Assembly (NCBI GenBank): GCA_963969595.1
Contig: OZ018409.1
Span: forward strand, 29,215,282-29,279,281
Length of the DNA stretch: 64,000 nt
DNA from: Neckera pumila
Taxonomy: Eukaryota; Streptophyta; Bryopsida; Hypnales; Neckeraceae
Direction of reading: 5' to 3'
The notes under the pieces are model-generated. The model saw nothing but the letters and a program-made list of their open reading frames with translations. It made no database searches and was not told the origin of the DNA. Below, in pieces: positions 48,222 to 59,057 of this stretch (within the stretch, counting starts at the first letter, position 1; every line of letters begins with the position of its first letter). A program made the translations under genes and the position numbers.

Positions 48222-48530
48222 TTTGTTACACTGAGATCTCCCGGATTGTGCGCCCTCCAGCCGCTTGCTTGGTATTGTCGGAAAGCTCTTGGCGAGGAGG
48301 GGTGCATGGGCTTGGTTTTGTAGCTTTTTGACCTACAGTGCGGAAGTTACTAAATTTTGAATTTTGGATCAAAAATTAGAAAATTACGTTTACTTTGATT
48401 TTGGTCGCGTTTTTGGTACCGTTGGAAAGCTCTTGGCAAGGAGGGGTGGATGGGTAATGTTTCATGGCGTTTGGAATGACGGTGTGAAAGTTATTGAATT
48501 TTGAAGTTCTTTTATATGAATAAAAAAACT
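48222..48530 (+). repeat. Family E repeat with internal duplication
   Basis: Opens GTTTGTTTGTTACACTGAG. Contains GGAAAGCTCTTGGCGAGGAG at about 48281 and GGAAAGCTCTTGGCAAGGAG at about 48425, two copies of a larger diverged unit. Related to 63275-63520. Confidence 0.65.
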
Positions 48531-48680
48531 AGAAAATTGCTTTTACTTTTGTTTTGGCTATGGCAATAGCACAGGGCACACTAAAAAGGTAACCATACCT
48601 AAAATAAGAAAATTGCTTTTACTTTTGTTTTGGCTATGGCAACGGTACAGGGCACACTAAAAAGGTAACCACACCTAAAA
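48531..48680 (+). repeat. Two-copy 76-bp tandem repeat
   Basis: AGAAAATTGCTTTTACTTTT starts at 48531 and 48607. Each copy runs through GGCACACTAAAAAGGTAACC to CACCTAAAA or TACCTAAAA. The second copy merges into the T element, so the AGGTAACC end itself was duplicated. Confidence 0.85.
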
Positions 48681-49146
48681 ATGTGCAAATAAGCTATGTG
48701 GCATAACCAACATGCACTAGAAATGAACAAAAAATTTTGCACATTGGTGGAGGACTACAAATCAAATGCAAGTGGTTCCATCATTTTTGGACACATTGTG
48801 AATTAGTTGCAAAATTTTCAAAAACATAAGGTGTAGGTTGCTAAAAGTGTCATGTAGGTGATGCCAAAATGTATTTGATGCACATGAAGAAACAACACTA
48901 GTAGTATCAAAACATGTCATAGAGAAGAAGTTAAAACAAAAGAAAGAATACCCCAAATCAACCACTTGTATGGTTTCTACCTCCACAGTATTATAATTGA
49001 GTTGCATACTACTCAAATGGACCCCAACTCCACCTTACACTTGTCCTTGTAATGTTGGCACCATTTTGGGTATCCTCCCTATTTAGTTTCCTTTCAGAAA
49101 TAGGAGGTCGATTTTGTAGAGTGGTCCATGTTAGGTGTAGTTACCT
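48663..49146. mobile_element. Family T element (AGGTA group)
   Basis: Inverted ends AGGTAACCACACCTAAAAA and TTAGGTGTAGTTACCT. Flanks AA and CG show no clear TA. Interior differs from family I though the ends are close. 484 bp, non-coding. Confidence 0.6.
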
Positions 49147-50428
49147 CGTGGGACTTGAGAGATTTCATCACTTTTTTGGGGGGGTGAAATTTTGCCAACT
49201 ATGACAAAAAAGGAGCTAATATGTTGATGTTCCTCCAAATGTAGTTCAATGACATGCTGCCAAAACTACTAGAGCAACAACGACAACAAGAACAACAAAA
49301 AAGCCTTGGTGTCTTTGGGGCTCATAGAAAGAAAGTTTATACATCCATCAAAATAGAAAAAATAAATTGTGGAAAAAGACTTTTTGAATTGGTTTCATAT
49401 AATCTTTCATTGTAGATACTTGTTGACATGACCTTTCATTTATAACATGATGTTAGCTGGTCAATTTTCTTGAATGTATCCCTACAATTCTTCATGATTT
49501 TTGTGCAACATTTTGAATGAATTCATGTAGGGATGAGAAGAAAATTGAAAACACTCAAAATTCAAGATGTAGTTTGCAAAAAAGTGTTAAGTTATAATTT
49601 GTTCTGCCAAAAAAGGGTTTAGATATACATTTTCTCTCCAATCAGGCTCTTGTAGCAACACATTTATTTATAAAAACATGAAGCTCAACATTGATGGCTT
49701 CACTAATCCCCAAAGGACCAAAAAGCCCACTTTGGGCTTTTTAAGAATTCAAGCATGCTTTATTTGTAAAATTTGTAAAATTTGTAATTTTTGGATGATT
49801 CTCTTTGAATGGATGTTATTTATTTAATCTATGTGTGAAGCTTTGTTTTATGTCATTCCAATAAGTATTGCAAAAATTAGAAAGTTTTTTTCAATTTCAA
49901 TATCAAAATGGGCAGCAAAAATATATATTCTAAAAAATATAAATCATTATTTTGGTATTGTATAGATTGATACCCATTCAAAAACATTTGAACCATTGAA
50001 TTCTGAATAATGAGGTAGAAGTTAAGAGGAGCTTTATTTCGCGAGCAATGAAGGTAGAAAAAATATGCAAAGTTGTCTTTTGCTCTCAATTTCATAAATT
50101 TGAAGGTAAAAAATAAAAATCAAGAATATTAAAATTTTACTAAAACATTCTTACTATTGGTGTTAGTTCTCAAAATCTTCCAAGAGTTATTAACATATTA
50201 TTTTTTCCTTTATTTAATAACACCTTCCATTTTATAATTTTAAAAAAATAACATGAAAGATTTTTTTGGTTATATTATTTTATATACTTTATCATTCCAT
50301 TTTCCAATTTATTGACTAAAATACACAAGTTATAGGACATACATGTTTTCTCAAAAAATATAGAAAGATAAAACTTCACCTTTTGGAAGGATAGAAAAGC
50401 CTACATTTTAAACATATTGAACTTGAAA
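49147..50428. other. AT-rich intergenic DNA
   Basis: No gene. At 49706 TAATCCCCAAAGGACCAAAA resembles a G-like terminus without a partner. CAACAA-rich words occur near 49272-49300. Confidence 0.35.
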
Positions 50429-51404
50429 TTAACCCCTAAAAGAACATTGTTCCTTCTGGGGACAAATAGGAATTTTAGGCAGGTATCTATGGGCCAAAAT
50501 TTTGTCTTGATTTTTTGAAACTTTTCTGAAGATAGAAAAATTGATTAGTTTTGTGGGAATATAATTTTTTTCAATCTGTGCCCGGGAACAAAAGTTATGC
50601 CCCTTGAAATAGCTCGGATCTTGGAAGGGGGGGAGAGGAGGCAGCAAAAGAAAAATTCAAATATTAAAAAAAATAATAATAATTTTCTTTTCTTATAGAT
50701 TATATTTTTGTCTATATGGAAAGCTTTGATTCATTCCATTTGGATTTGCATTAGAAGGGATTTGAGGGTTTTGGAGGGCTTTTAGTTCTCTTGCATTCCT
50801 AAACTGCGGGAATGCAGCTGCAAGAGCTGGCTGACATGGCACAGCAACTGCCGCACATTTTTGGAAAAAAAATAAAAAAAATTTGCTTAAAATGATGTTT
50901 TGGGAAAAAAAATTATCGACGTTCGCTGAATTTGGCCAGATTGGAGAACGGGCCTAAAACGGCCCTCCAAGGCTACTCAATCCCATTTAATGTTACAAGA
51001 AAGTTATGGACAAGCTTGTTTTTTGGGCAACTAAAGCATTCTTGAAAAAATAATTTACAGGATTCATTTCTGGATGCAATTTTTATAATTTTTCAAAAAA
51101 ATAAATGCTCATGGTTTAGTTTGCTTGCTGGAAAAAAAATTCCATTGGATTTAGTATGTCTTAATTCCATATTTTGATACATGAATAATTTACATTTTCC
51201 TTCTATCTTGTACCTACTTCTACTTAACAATTTTTTGAAGTATGAAAATAAAATAAATTTTTTTTTTTTTCCTAGATTTTCAATTCAATTCTCCACCATA
51301 AAGATTTAAAACTCAAAATCCAATAGTGCAAAAATCAAAGTTAAGAAGGTTCAAAGTCAAATAATGTAGTCTTACAATGTGCTAAAAAAATAGGTTTTCC
51401 CACT
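50429..51404 (-). mobile_element. Family G2 element, truncated, carrying an A element
   Basis: Starts TTAACCCCTAAAAGAACA and follows the inverted G2 order (AAACTTTTCTGAAGATAG, GTGCCCGGGAACAAAAG, GAAAGCTTTGATTCATTCC). It stops at CCCACTTTAA, an internal position of the family, where the next G2 copy begins. Contains 50749-50992. Confidence 0.72.
50749..50992 (-). mobile_element. Family A element inside a G2 element
   Basis: Ends CATTAGAAGGGATTTGAGGG and CAATCCCATTTAATG. The flanks GGATTTG and TTACAAGAAAG join to the family sequence seen at 51721 (GGATTTGCTATGAGGAAG), equal in length, so no target bases were duplicated. 244 bp. Confidence 0.85.
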
Positions 51405-52205
51405 TTAACCCCTAAAGGACCATTGTCCCTTCAAAGGACAAATGTCATTTTGGGCAAGTATTTACAGGTTGAAATTTTGTCATGATTTTTTGAAACTTCT
51501 TTTGAAGATAAAAAAAATGATTAGCTTTGTGAAAATATAATTTCTTTTCAATCGTTGCCCAATAATATAAATTATGCCCCAAACAGCTTGGAATTTGGAA
51601 GGAGGGGGCAGCAAAAAAGAAGTTAAAAAAATTTTGATTTTTTTTTTCTTTTTTTTTTTCTCATAGATTATATTTTTGTCTACTTAGAAAGCTTTGATTC
51701 ATTCCATTTGGATTTGCTATGAGGAAGTTATGGGCAATCTTGTTTTTTGGGCAATTAGAGCATCTTTCTAAGAAAATAAATTGTAGGATTCAACTTTGAA
51801 TGCAAATTTTTCAATTTTTCAAAAAAAAAGCTCAACACGGTTTAGTTTGCTTGCGAGAATAATCTAACCATTGGAATGAGTGCATTTTAATTCCATTTTA
51901 AAGATATTAATAATTTAGATTTTCCTTCTATCTTGTACCTACTTCTACTTAACAATTTTTTGAAGTATGAAAATTAAGTTTTTTGTATTCTTTTTTTTTC
52001 TAGACTCTCAACTCAATTCTCCACTATGATAAAGATTTGCAGCTCAAAACTTTGTAGTGCAAAAAAATAAAGTAAAGAAAGTTCAAAGTTGAATAATCTA
52101 GTTCCGCAATAAGCTGAAAAGCTGGATTTTTTCACTTTAAACGCATATATCTTGCAATTTCTGCGTCAAAAATTCTGCAGTTTTTTCCACACTTTTTCAT
52201 ACTAG
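51405..52205 (-). mobile_element. Family G2 element, truncated
   Basis: Starts TTAACCCCTAAAGGACCATTG at an internal TTTAA of the preceding copy and runs in inverted G2 order to CACACTTTTTCATACTAG, where element P starts. The distal end is missing. Confidence 0.72.
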
Positions 52206-53174
52206 TTAACCCCAAAGTGACAAAGAGGACAAAAAGTGTCCTCATACAATTTCAAGTTCAGTTCAAAGTGCTTTAATTTTTGCATCCAAGGTCCAAATTC
52301 AATAAAACTTGTTGGAAAAGTTGCGTTTTCTCCTCTAGTTTTTGTGGTACAATTTTTAGATCAATCCAAGATTTATTAATTTTTTGGAAGCCAATTGAAG
52401 TTCAAAACTTCAATTTGAGATCACCAAACTACATTTTAGGGTTGCAACTTTGGGGCCTTCATCCATAGTTTTTTTTCAATAAAATTTGTTTGGTTTTGTT
52501 TCTCTTGAAGCCTAGTTACAATGGGAAAATTTTCATGTTAATCCAAGTTGTTTTGAAAATTTGGGAGCAATTCAAAGCTCAAAATCCTGCCATTTTTGGA
52601 GTACATTGAACTTTGGCAGCTTGTTTCTTCTTCATATAGAGACCATTTTCAATAATTTCTTTTGGAAAAGTTGCGCATACTAGTCTAGTTTGTGTTGCTA
52701 AAATTTCATGTCAATCTAAGAAGCAATGAGTGACTGAGAAACATTCTAGTAGAAGGAGGTTCACCCTTAAATGTGTTTTTTTGCAGTTTTTCTTGCTCTT
52801 TTCTGACATTTCAAAGCTGTTTTTGTAGACAATATGAGTCAATTGAATGAATTTTTTTTGACCAATGTGTTTGTATACTAGTTTTGAATCACTTTATAGT
52901 GTTAAGTTTTTTCATTTGAGTAGGTTTAGAAATCAAATTTCACCTCCAAACCTATTTTTGGGAGAATTTCAGCATCCATTTTTAACATTAAAACATTATG
53001 ATCTTGCAATTTATATGGCCAAATGACTTCAAATTTTATACATGTCATCTACAACATGTACACTAGAAGATTGTACGGTTGAGATTTGTATAACTTGAAG
53101 ACATTTAGATCTATAAAGCTTCATAAGGAATGACATTTTTGAACCCTAGAAATCAAATGTAACTTTGGGGTTAA
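52206..53174. mobile_element. Element P: TTAA-flanked relative of family G
   Basis: TTAA at 52206-52209 and 53171-53174. Inverted ends CCCCAAAGTGACA and TGTAACTTTGGGG. About 969 bp. The right part carries, inverted, a block like GATTGCAAGAT and one like AACCGTACAATCTTCTAG, recalling the G internal blocks. Non-coding. Confidence 0.72.
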
Positions 53175-53430
53175 GGTAGAGTCATCCATTTCCGACCAGT
53201 GACCCATTCCCGACCTATAGGTGCACATATTTTTTACCAAGCTTAGACTATTCTTTTTTTCCTTTTCAAAGTTGGAATTAATAAATACATGACACATGTC
53301 CCAAGTTGAGAGAAAGAAAGTAGGAAATAATGATTAGGAAAAAAGTTATTGAATGATTGGAATTAGAAGAGTCTAGATGTTGGCCATAGGTCTGGAGCAC
53401 TTTTTGCCTCCCAAAATTCATAGTAGTCAT
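53174..53430 (+). mobile_element. Family K element, truncated copy
   Basis: Begins TA|AGGTAGAGTCATCCATTTC and matches the inverse of 58780-59038 (ATACATGACACATGTCCC, GAAGAGTCTAGATGTTGGCC, TGCCTCCCAAAATTC). No right end. Confidence 0.65.
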
Positions 53431-54311
53431 TTTGTCCAATCTTGACTTTGAAAATCCATAAAATTGCAAAAACTCTCCAAATTTTTAATGCGAATATGAT
53501 TGGTTTCCATTCCTCTACAGAGCAAAAATAACAACCAATTGTGAGTTTCACTCCTCCAAGTATACCTGTTTCCACCTATAGCTGTGAACTGGCCAAACCT
53601 CACCAATGACTCCAGAAAATCAAACTTGTGGATTTGTTGAGGGCTCAATGCTATTTGTGTGGGAATAGGAGTTCCTACCAATCAAATGAATGAGGATCAA
53701 ATTCAAGCCTTTCAATTTGCATGGTCACCCCTGCCAGTGGTCCTGCCCTTTATCTAGTCTCTTGTTGATGTTGAAATGCCATCCCACGCTCTCCTCATGC
53801 AAATATAAAGTTCATTTTTTAATTTTCAACAACGACTTGAGTCTCGTCGACCGACAATGACGGCCGAGTTCAGGTTAATTTACACAACTAAGTTATCGTA
53901 AAATAATATGTGACCTCATATGAAAATGTAAAAATTCTAGCCTCTTGGAATAAACTCCTCTGCGTTTGAAAATAAAATAATATAAAAATTCTCGCCAAGG
54001 CTTGTCCTTCCTCTGGTTCGGTGTGCTGTTCTTATTTTTTTAATGGGAATTGTCCATTTGTTTCAAAATAAAAAATAAAAATAATTTGTGGCCTTGAGTC
54101 AGTGCCAAAGTACAAATGGAACCGAAACCCAAGTGTGCCGTCATATGGTATCATCAGAGTGTCCATCACAGAGCCTGTCACTGAGCACATATAATTATGC
54201 AGTTGGAATGATGACCCCATGCCAACAAATAATTAAATTATTTGTTTGTTTATGTACAACACTTTAGAAAATGATGAAAACAAAATCGGTAAGATCAAAC
54301 TGGCAGGATGC
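53431..54311. other. Intergenic, nothing recognised
   Basis: No supported gene or element end. Confidence 0.4.
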
Positions 54312-54567
54312 TAAATCCTCCATTCAAAGTGGGACCAGCAAGGTAGATTTTGTGTTTTGTGGGGTAAAAAAGAAAAAAAAAAAAAAAAAAAGACTATTTT
54401 GTGCTATGTCTAGGATATGTTGTAGACCTCTCCTAGCTAATTTGGGGTCTTTGATTGCAGATATGAATTCAAAATTTGCAGAAAGAAAAATTGTGGCAAA
54501 TAAACAATTTGTGCGTTTCCCTCGGGGATCAATTTGGCCCATAGGGCCACCTCAAATGGAGGATTTA
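54312..54567 (+). mobile_element. Family M element
   Basis: Inverted ends TAAATCCTCCATTCAAAGTG and CCTCAAATGGAGGATTTA. Interior TCTAGGATATGTTGTAGACC and GATTGCAGATATGAATTC is shared with 56326-56575. Includes an A19-type tract at about 54373. Non-coding. Confidence 0.78.
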
Positions 54568-55251
54568 TAGTGGTTTGTTGTAAAAGCGCCCACCTTCTTC
54601 AAGTCGATCCTATAATCAGGTGTTAAATGGACGGTGTATGGTTCTAAAATGGCTCTTTGATACACAATATAAATGGACTAAGCATGAAGTAGGGGCACAA
54701 TCAAGTAAATCAGCTACTGCTTTATGCTTCTAGTGTGGATAGGTTTAATATATGCTATGGTCCATTTTGAGATTTAGTAACAAATGGACATTTACTTATT
54801 TAAAATAAAAGTCGGCCAGCCAACGACCTTCTTATAAAGAAGGCGGAATCTTGATACAAGCACGATCCCTTTAAGGTTGACATTGGTCACATTAACGACC
54901 ATCACTTGTTCTTTATTGCAAGTCAGTATGCTCCTTTTCAAACTGCATATGTGTGCATTTTACCACACCTACAGTCATAACAAATATCTGCAGTAGACAT
55001 CTTCAAAAAAGCAGAACTAATTCAATATTACTTCAAAAATTATGAAACCACTTCTGTGTGTGTGTCAGTTCTTTTTATTTTTTTTTGAAAAATAAGTAAA
55101 AAATCTTCCCGTCCATTGAAACCCATGAAAAAGGCGGACCAGCCCTTAAATGGGCGCTCTTAGAGCATCCTACCTTAGCATCCTCCATCAAACTGCTTGT
55201 AAGCTTAAGTTAATGGTACATTTGCACATGGCATTTGGAAACAATTGGTTT
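54568..55251. other. Intergenic, nothing assigned
   Basis: Contains GGGCGCTCTTAGAGCATCCTACC near 55153, a possible F-like right end with no left partner. Confidence 0.35.
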
Positions 55252-56245
55252 TAACCCCAAAAGGCTTAAGGCATTTTTTGGATTTGAAACCACTCAAAAC
55301 TACAATGTCTACTACAATCATCCAAGAAACCAAATTTATTTTTTTAGAATCTAATTATAGGATCTTGTACTTCATTTGTATTTGATCATGTGATAAACAT
55401 TTCATGAAGTTTGACCATGCGGATTGGAAGATATTAGCATTTGAAGTTGGAAAAATAAGTTTTTTTGACTACTGGTCTACATTTTCAAATGACTTTGACT
55501 ACCATTTGGTAGTGGAATTTTTTTGCACTACAAACCATAGGTTTAATGTTTTTTTGATTGGACATTTGAGTTGAAAGTTAGTAAAAAGATTTCAGAACAT
55601 CAAAACTTAATTTTTATATATAAAAAAATTATTAAGTAGAAGTAGATCCGAGATTGAACAAAACACTAAATTGTTAATAGCTCTCAAATAGAATTGAAAC
55701 ATCATAATCCCAACAGTGAGACTCTTCTTGCAAACAAACTTCATCCTATCAAGAAAAAATTTGAAAAAATTTGAAAATTGCATTCAAAAATGAATTCTAT
55801 TAGTTGTTTTTTGAAGAAAATGCGTAGATTGCCCAAATAACGAGATTGTCCACAACTTTCTCATTATTAGTCCAAATAGAATGAATCAAAGCTTCAAATG
55901 TAGACAAAAACATAATAGGGGTTCAAGATGAGCTTGGACAAGCACGGTGGAGGGCTCCTGTAGGAATAGGCCAACAAATACAGATTGAGAAAAAAATTAA
56001 AAATAAATTAAAAATCATTTTTTTTGTATTTTTTTGGTTTTGCCTGGCAAACCGCTTTTAAGACTTTGGATGGCATAACTTTTTCTTTATGGCATTGATT
56101 GAAAAAAAACTATATTTTTAGAAAGCTAATGTGGTTCTCTATCTTCAAAAAAAGTTTCAAAAAATCAATTCAAAATTTGAGGTCACACAAGCTTGCCCAT
56201 TATCCCAAGTGTCCCCTGAGGGGATATTGGGCCTTTAGGGGTTAA
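55252..56245 (+). mobile_element. Family G3 element with small internal insertion
   Basis: TTAA both sides; ends CCCCAAAAGGCTTAAGGC and GGGCCTTTAGGGG. Aligns with 38902-39832 except for about 70 bp at 55915-55985 (GGTTCAAGATGAGCTTGGAC and following) that is foreign to the family. 994 bp, non-coding. Confidence 0.8.
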
Positions 56246-56325
56246 TACATAATACTTCATCCCACCTAGTTCGGAGAAGATGCTAGATTTGCCGAAAAAG
56301 GTTGTTGGTTCAAGCTATAGGACAC

Positions 56326-56575
56326 TAAATCCTCCATTCAAAGTGGGATCAACAAATTGAATTTTGTGTTCTCTGTAGTAAATGTAAAAGAAAAGCCCAC
56401 TATTTTGTGCCGTGTTTAGGGTATGTATTTGACCTCTCCCAGCTTGTTTGGAGTTTTTAATTGCAAATATGAATTCAAAATATGCAAATTTTATCATGTG
56501 TGGAAAATAAAAAATTCCTACGTTTTTCCCTGGAGAAAATTTGGCTCGCAGGTTCTACTTCGAATGGAGGATTTA
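56326..56575 (+). mobile_element. Family M element
   Basis: Inverted ends TAAATCCTCCATTCAAAGTG and TTCGAATGGAGGATTTA, interior as in 54312-54567. 250 bp, non-coding. Confidence 0.8.
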
Positions 56576-56906
56576 GCATTCTCTATTCAAGCTTGGCAAA
56601 ATTTTGACTTCTAACATTGATTTGTTGTTTGCACATGACAATCTATTGAATATGAAATTCTAGTACTTTACATCAAATAAAATTTTCATCTTGCACTGTC
56701 CAACTCCTCCTGCCAAGCTTGAATTTCTTAAACCACCCTCGTTGCATCCCCTTCCAAGATCTTGCTTGTAACCTCTTAGTCTTAGTCTTATAACACCCTC
56801 CAAGTCTTGGGGTCTTCAATTGAAATATGGTGTGCTCTATTTCAATTTACTTCATCTTGCTCTACTTGTGAACTCTTCTCAAGCCTCTTCAATTGTGCCT
56901 AGCCCT
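56576..56906. other. Intergenic, nothing recognised
   Basis: Short stretch between elements M and A without gene signals. Confidence 0.4.
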
Positions 56907-57030
56907 CATTAGAGGGGATTTGGCCCTCCCAAAGGACTGCAAGTGCCCAACTACAAGGAACGGGTTGCGCAGCGCAACAGTGTGACGTGGCCAAACTTCG
57001 GCCACGTACCTTTTTTTAATTATTTTTTCT

Positions 57031-57073
<43 letters not shown>

Positions 57074-57194
57074 AGAGAGAGAGAGAGAGATAATTAGGGT
57101 TCTGACAACAACTCGACGTTCCTTCCCTGCATCGGGAACTGATTGGGGAACGGGCCTGAAACAATCCTTTACTACCTCCAAATAACATCTAATG
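56907..57194 (-). mobile_element. Family A element with a TA/GA microsatellite
   Basis: Ends CATTAGAGGGGATTTGGCCC and AATAACATCTAATG; blocks GTGACGTGGCCAAACTTCG and GGGGAACGGGCCTGAAAC are those of the family. The centre is replaced by a (TA)n tract at about 57034-57072 followed by (GA)n. Confidence 0.78.
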
Positions 57195-57443
57195 TCTTTT
57201 TTACTTTCGGAGAAAGTGCCAAAAGGGCAATCACCTCAAATTTGGTGAAGCATTGTATTTCTATATTCATCCATCTTTTGGACCAGAAAACACTTTTCAA
57301 TCATATTCATGCACTTTTTCATCCAAATTTGGCGATTTCATTCACATTTAAACGGAAATGGAAAATTTATGGTGAAAAAGATTACTTTTATTTGGCAAAA
57401 GGTAGACATTTACTTTGAAATGGTGCAATCTAGCCCATGGTGA
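57195..57443 (+). mobile_element. Family D repeat copy
   Basis: Runs from GGAGAAAGTGCCAAAAGGG through CCATCTTTTGGACCAGAAAA and CATCCAAATTTGGCGATTTC to GAAATGGTGCAATCTAGCCC. Directly abuts the A element. Non-coding despite a 91-codon frame. Confidence 0.68.
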
Positions 57444-57905
57444 CAAAAAAAAGGGTGATTGTGCCGTACAACAACTCAAGCCAAATTCCTCTTCTTTGTT
57501 GTGCAATCAATTGTGCCTCAACAACGATTGCGAAACCCTGACTTTTCTTTGTTGTGTGAAGTTTTTCACTAAGCTTGGCAAAATAAGCAACACTAGTCAT
57601 TTGTGCATTACAAAAAAAAACGGGACCTCTGGAGGGTTGCTCCACAATCTTCTGAGGACCCTGCAGAATGGGCTTTTTTTGGCCAAAAAAATGATTTTTC
57701 CCCTATTTCCGCCCACCAGAACTTGCGGAGTCGGATGCTTGGCAGTGGCCCGAAAATCGATTTTAAAAAGTTAAAAAATCAAAATTAAGGCACTTTAATG
57801 CACCTTAATCCTAATTTCTAATTAACTTAAGCTAAGGTCAAAAAAATTATGCCAAATGAATTGGCTTTTGAAGCTAGTTTTCTTAGGCAATTAGCTTCAA
57901 AAGCT
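57444..57905. other. Intergenic; small hairpin at 57867-57904
   Basis: GGCTTTTGAAGCTAG faces TTAGCTTCAAAAGC just left of the large foldback. The 119-codon frame at 57415-57774 has no recognisable similarity. Confidence 0.4.
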
Positions 57906-58472
57906 CTTTATACTAGTGGGTAAGGAGTAGGGGAGACAATGCATGTGGGATATATGAATTAGGAAGAAAAGGAGTTTGGTATCTCATTTTCAAGTAGAAT
58001 CCAAAAATGATGTAAGAACTGAAAATTTAGAGCCCATTTAGGCATAGTAGAATTTTTTTTGAAAATACTTTGAACTAAAAAAAGTGGGGGAATTATGCTA
58101 CCTTTTATTTCCAAAATTCCGTTTGAGATTTTGAGCCTCCATCTCAGAGTTACGGACAAATTTGAAAGAGGGTGTTTACAAATGTCCAAAAAATGCTTTT
58201 CCAACCCCTCTTTCAAATTTGTCCATAACTCTTAGGTGGAGGTTCAAAACCTCAAATGGATTTTGGAGATGAAAGGTTGCATAATTTCCCCACTTTTTTT
58301 AGTTCAAAGTTTTTTCAAAAAAGTTTTTTTACTATGCCTAAATGGGCTCTAAATTTCAATTTTTATATCATTTTTGGATTCTACTTGAAAATGAGAAATC
58401 AAGCTCCGCTTTTTTTTTAATTCATATACTCACATGCATTGTCTCTTCTACTCCTATCCCACTAGTATAAAG
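57906..58472. repeat. Large foldback, arms about 267 bp, loop about 30 bp
   Basis: CTTTATACTAGTGGGTAAGG at the left edge pairs with CCTATCCCACTAGTATAAAG at the right edge. GGACAAATTTGAAAGAGGG faces CCCCTCTTTCAAATTTGTCC at the centre (about 58189). Intermediate blocks pair throughout with few mismatches (GCCCATTTAGGCATAGTA with TACTATGCCTAAATGGGC). A transcript from either strand would fold into a long hairpin. No coding frame of interest. Confidence 0.9.
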
Positions 58473-58640
58473 AACTTCTCTCTACAAGTTCTAACTCACA
58501 AAACTAAACAAGTGGCTTGTTTGACACTTATATTGTTTCAATTAAGTCAAAATATATCCAACTAAGTCAAATTTTGTGGCTTGATTGAATTTAATTCACT
58601 ACAAAAAAATGGGGTGTTTTAAGTGAGTTTTTTAAGTATA

Positions 58641-59038
58641 AGATAGAGCCACCTTTAATTAGACAAATAAGGAATTCCAACATGATTTGGAGTCATGAAG
58701 GCAAAACAAATATTTTTCAGAGGTATATCGATAGAAATAACAAGGACTGCAAAAAAATTGGTAATTTTATCAATTGAACTGAAATTACTAGGAATTTTGG
58801 GAGGCAAAAAGTACTCTAGGCCCATTGCCAACTTCTAGACTCTTCCAATTCTGATCATTCAATAAATTTTCTCCTAATCATTATTTTCTACTTTTTTTCT
58901 CACAAATTGGGACATGTGTCATGTATTTATTAGTGCCAACCTTGAAAAGGAAAAATAAAAACATTCTAAGCTTTGTCAGAAATAAATGCATCTATAGATC
59001 GAGAATGGGTCACTAGTTGGGAATGAGTGGCTCTACCT
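58641..59038. mobile_element. Family K element inside the CACTA element
   Basis: Ends AGATAGAGCCACC and GGGAATGAGTGGCTCTACCT, with TA on both sides. Its right half is the inverse of 53174-53430. 398 bp, non-coding. Confidence 0.72.
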
Positions 59039-59057
59039 TAGTCCTAGACATAAGATT

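Noticed and set aside
57415..57774. 119-codon frame
   Set aside because: Begins inside a family D repeat and shows no similarity; likely chance.
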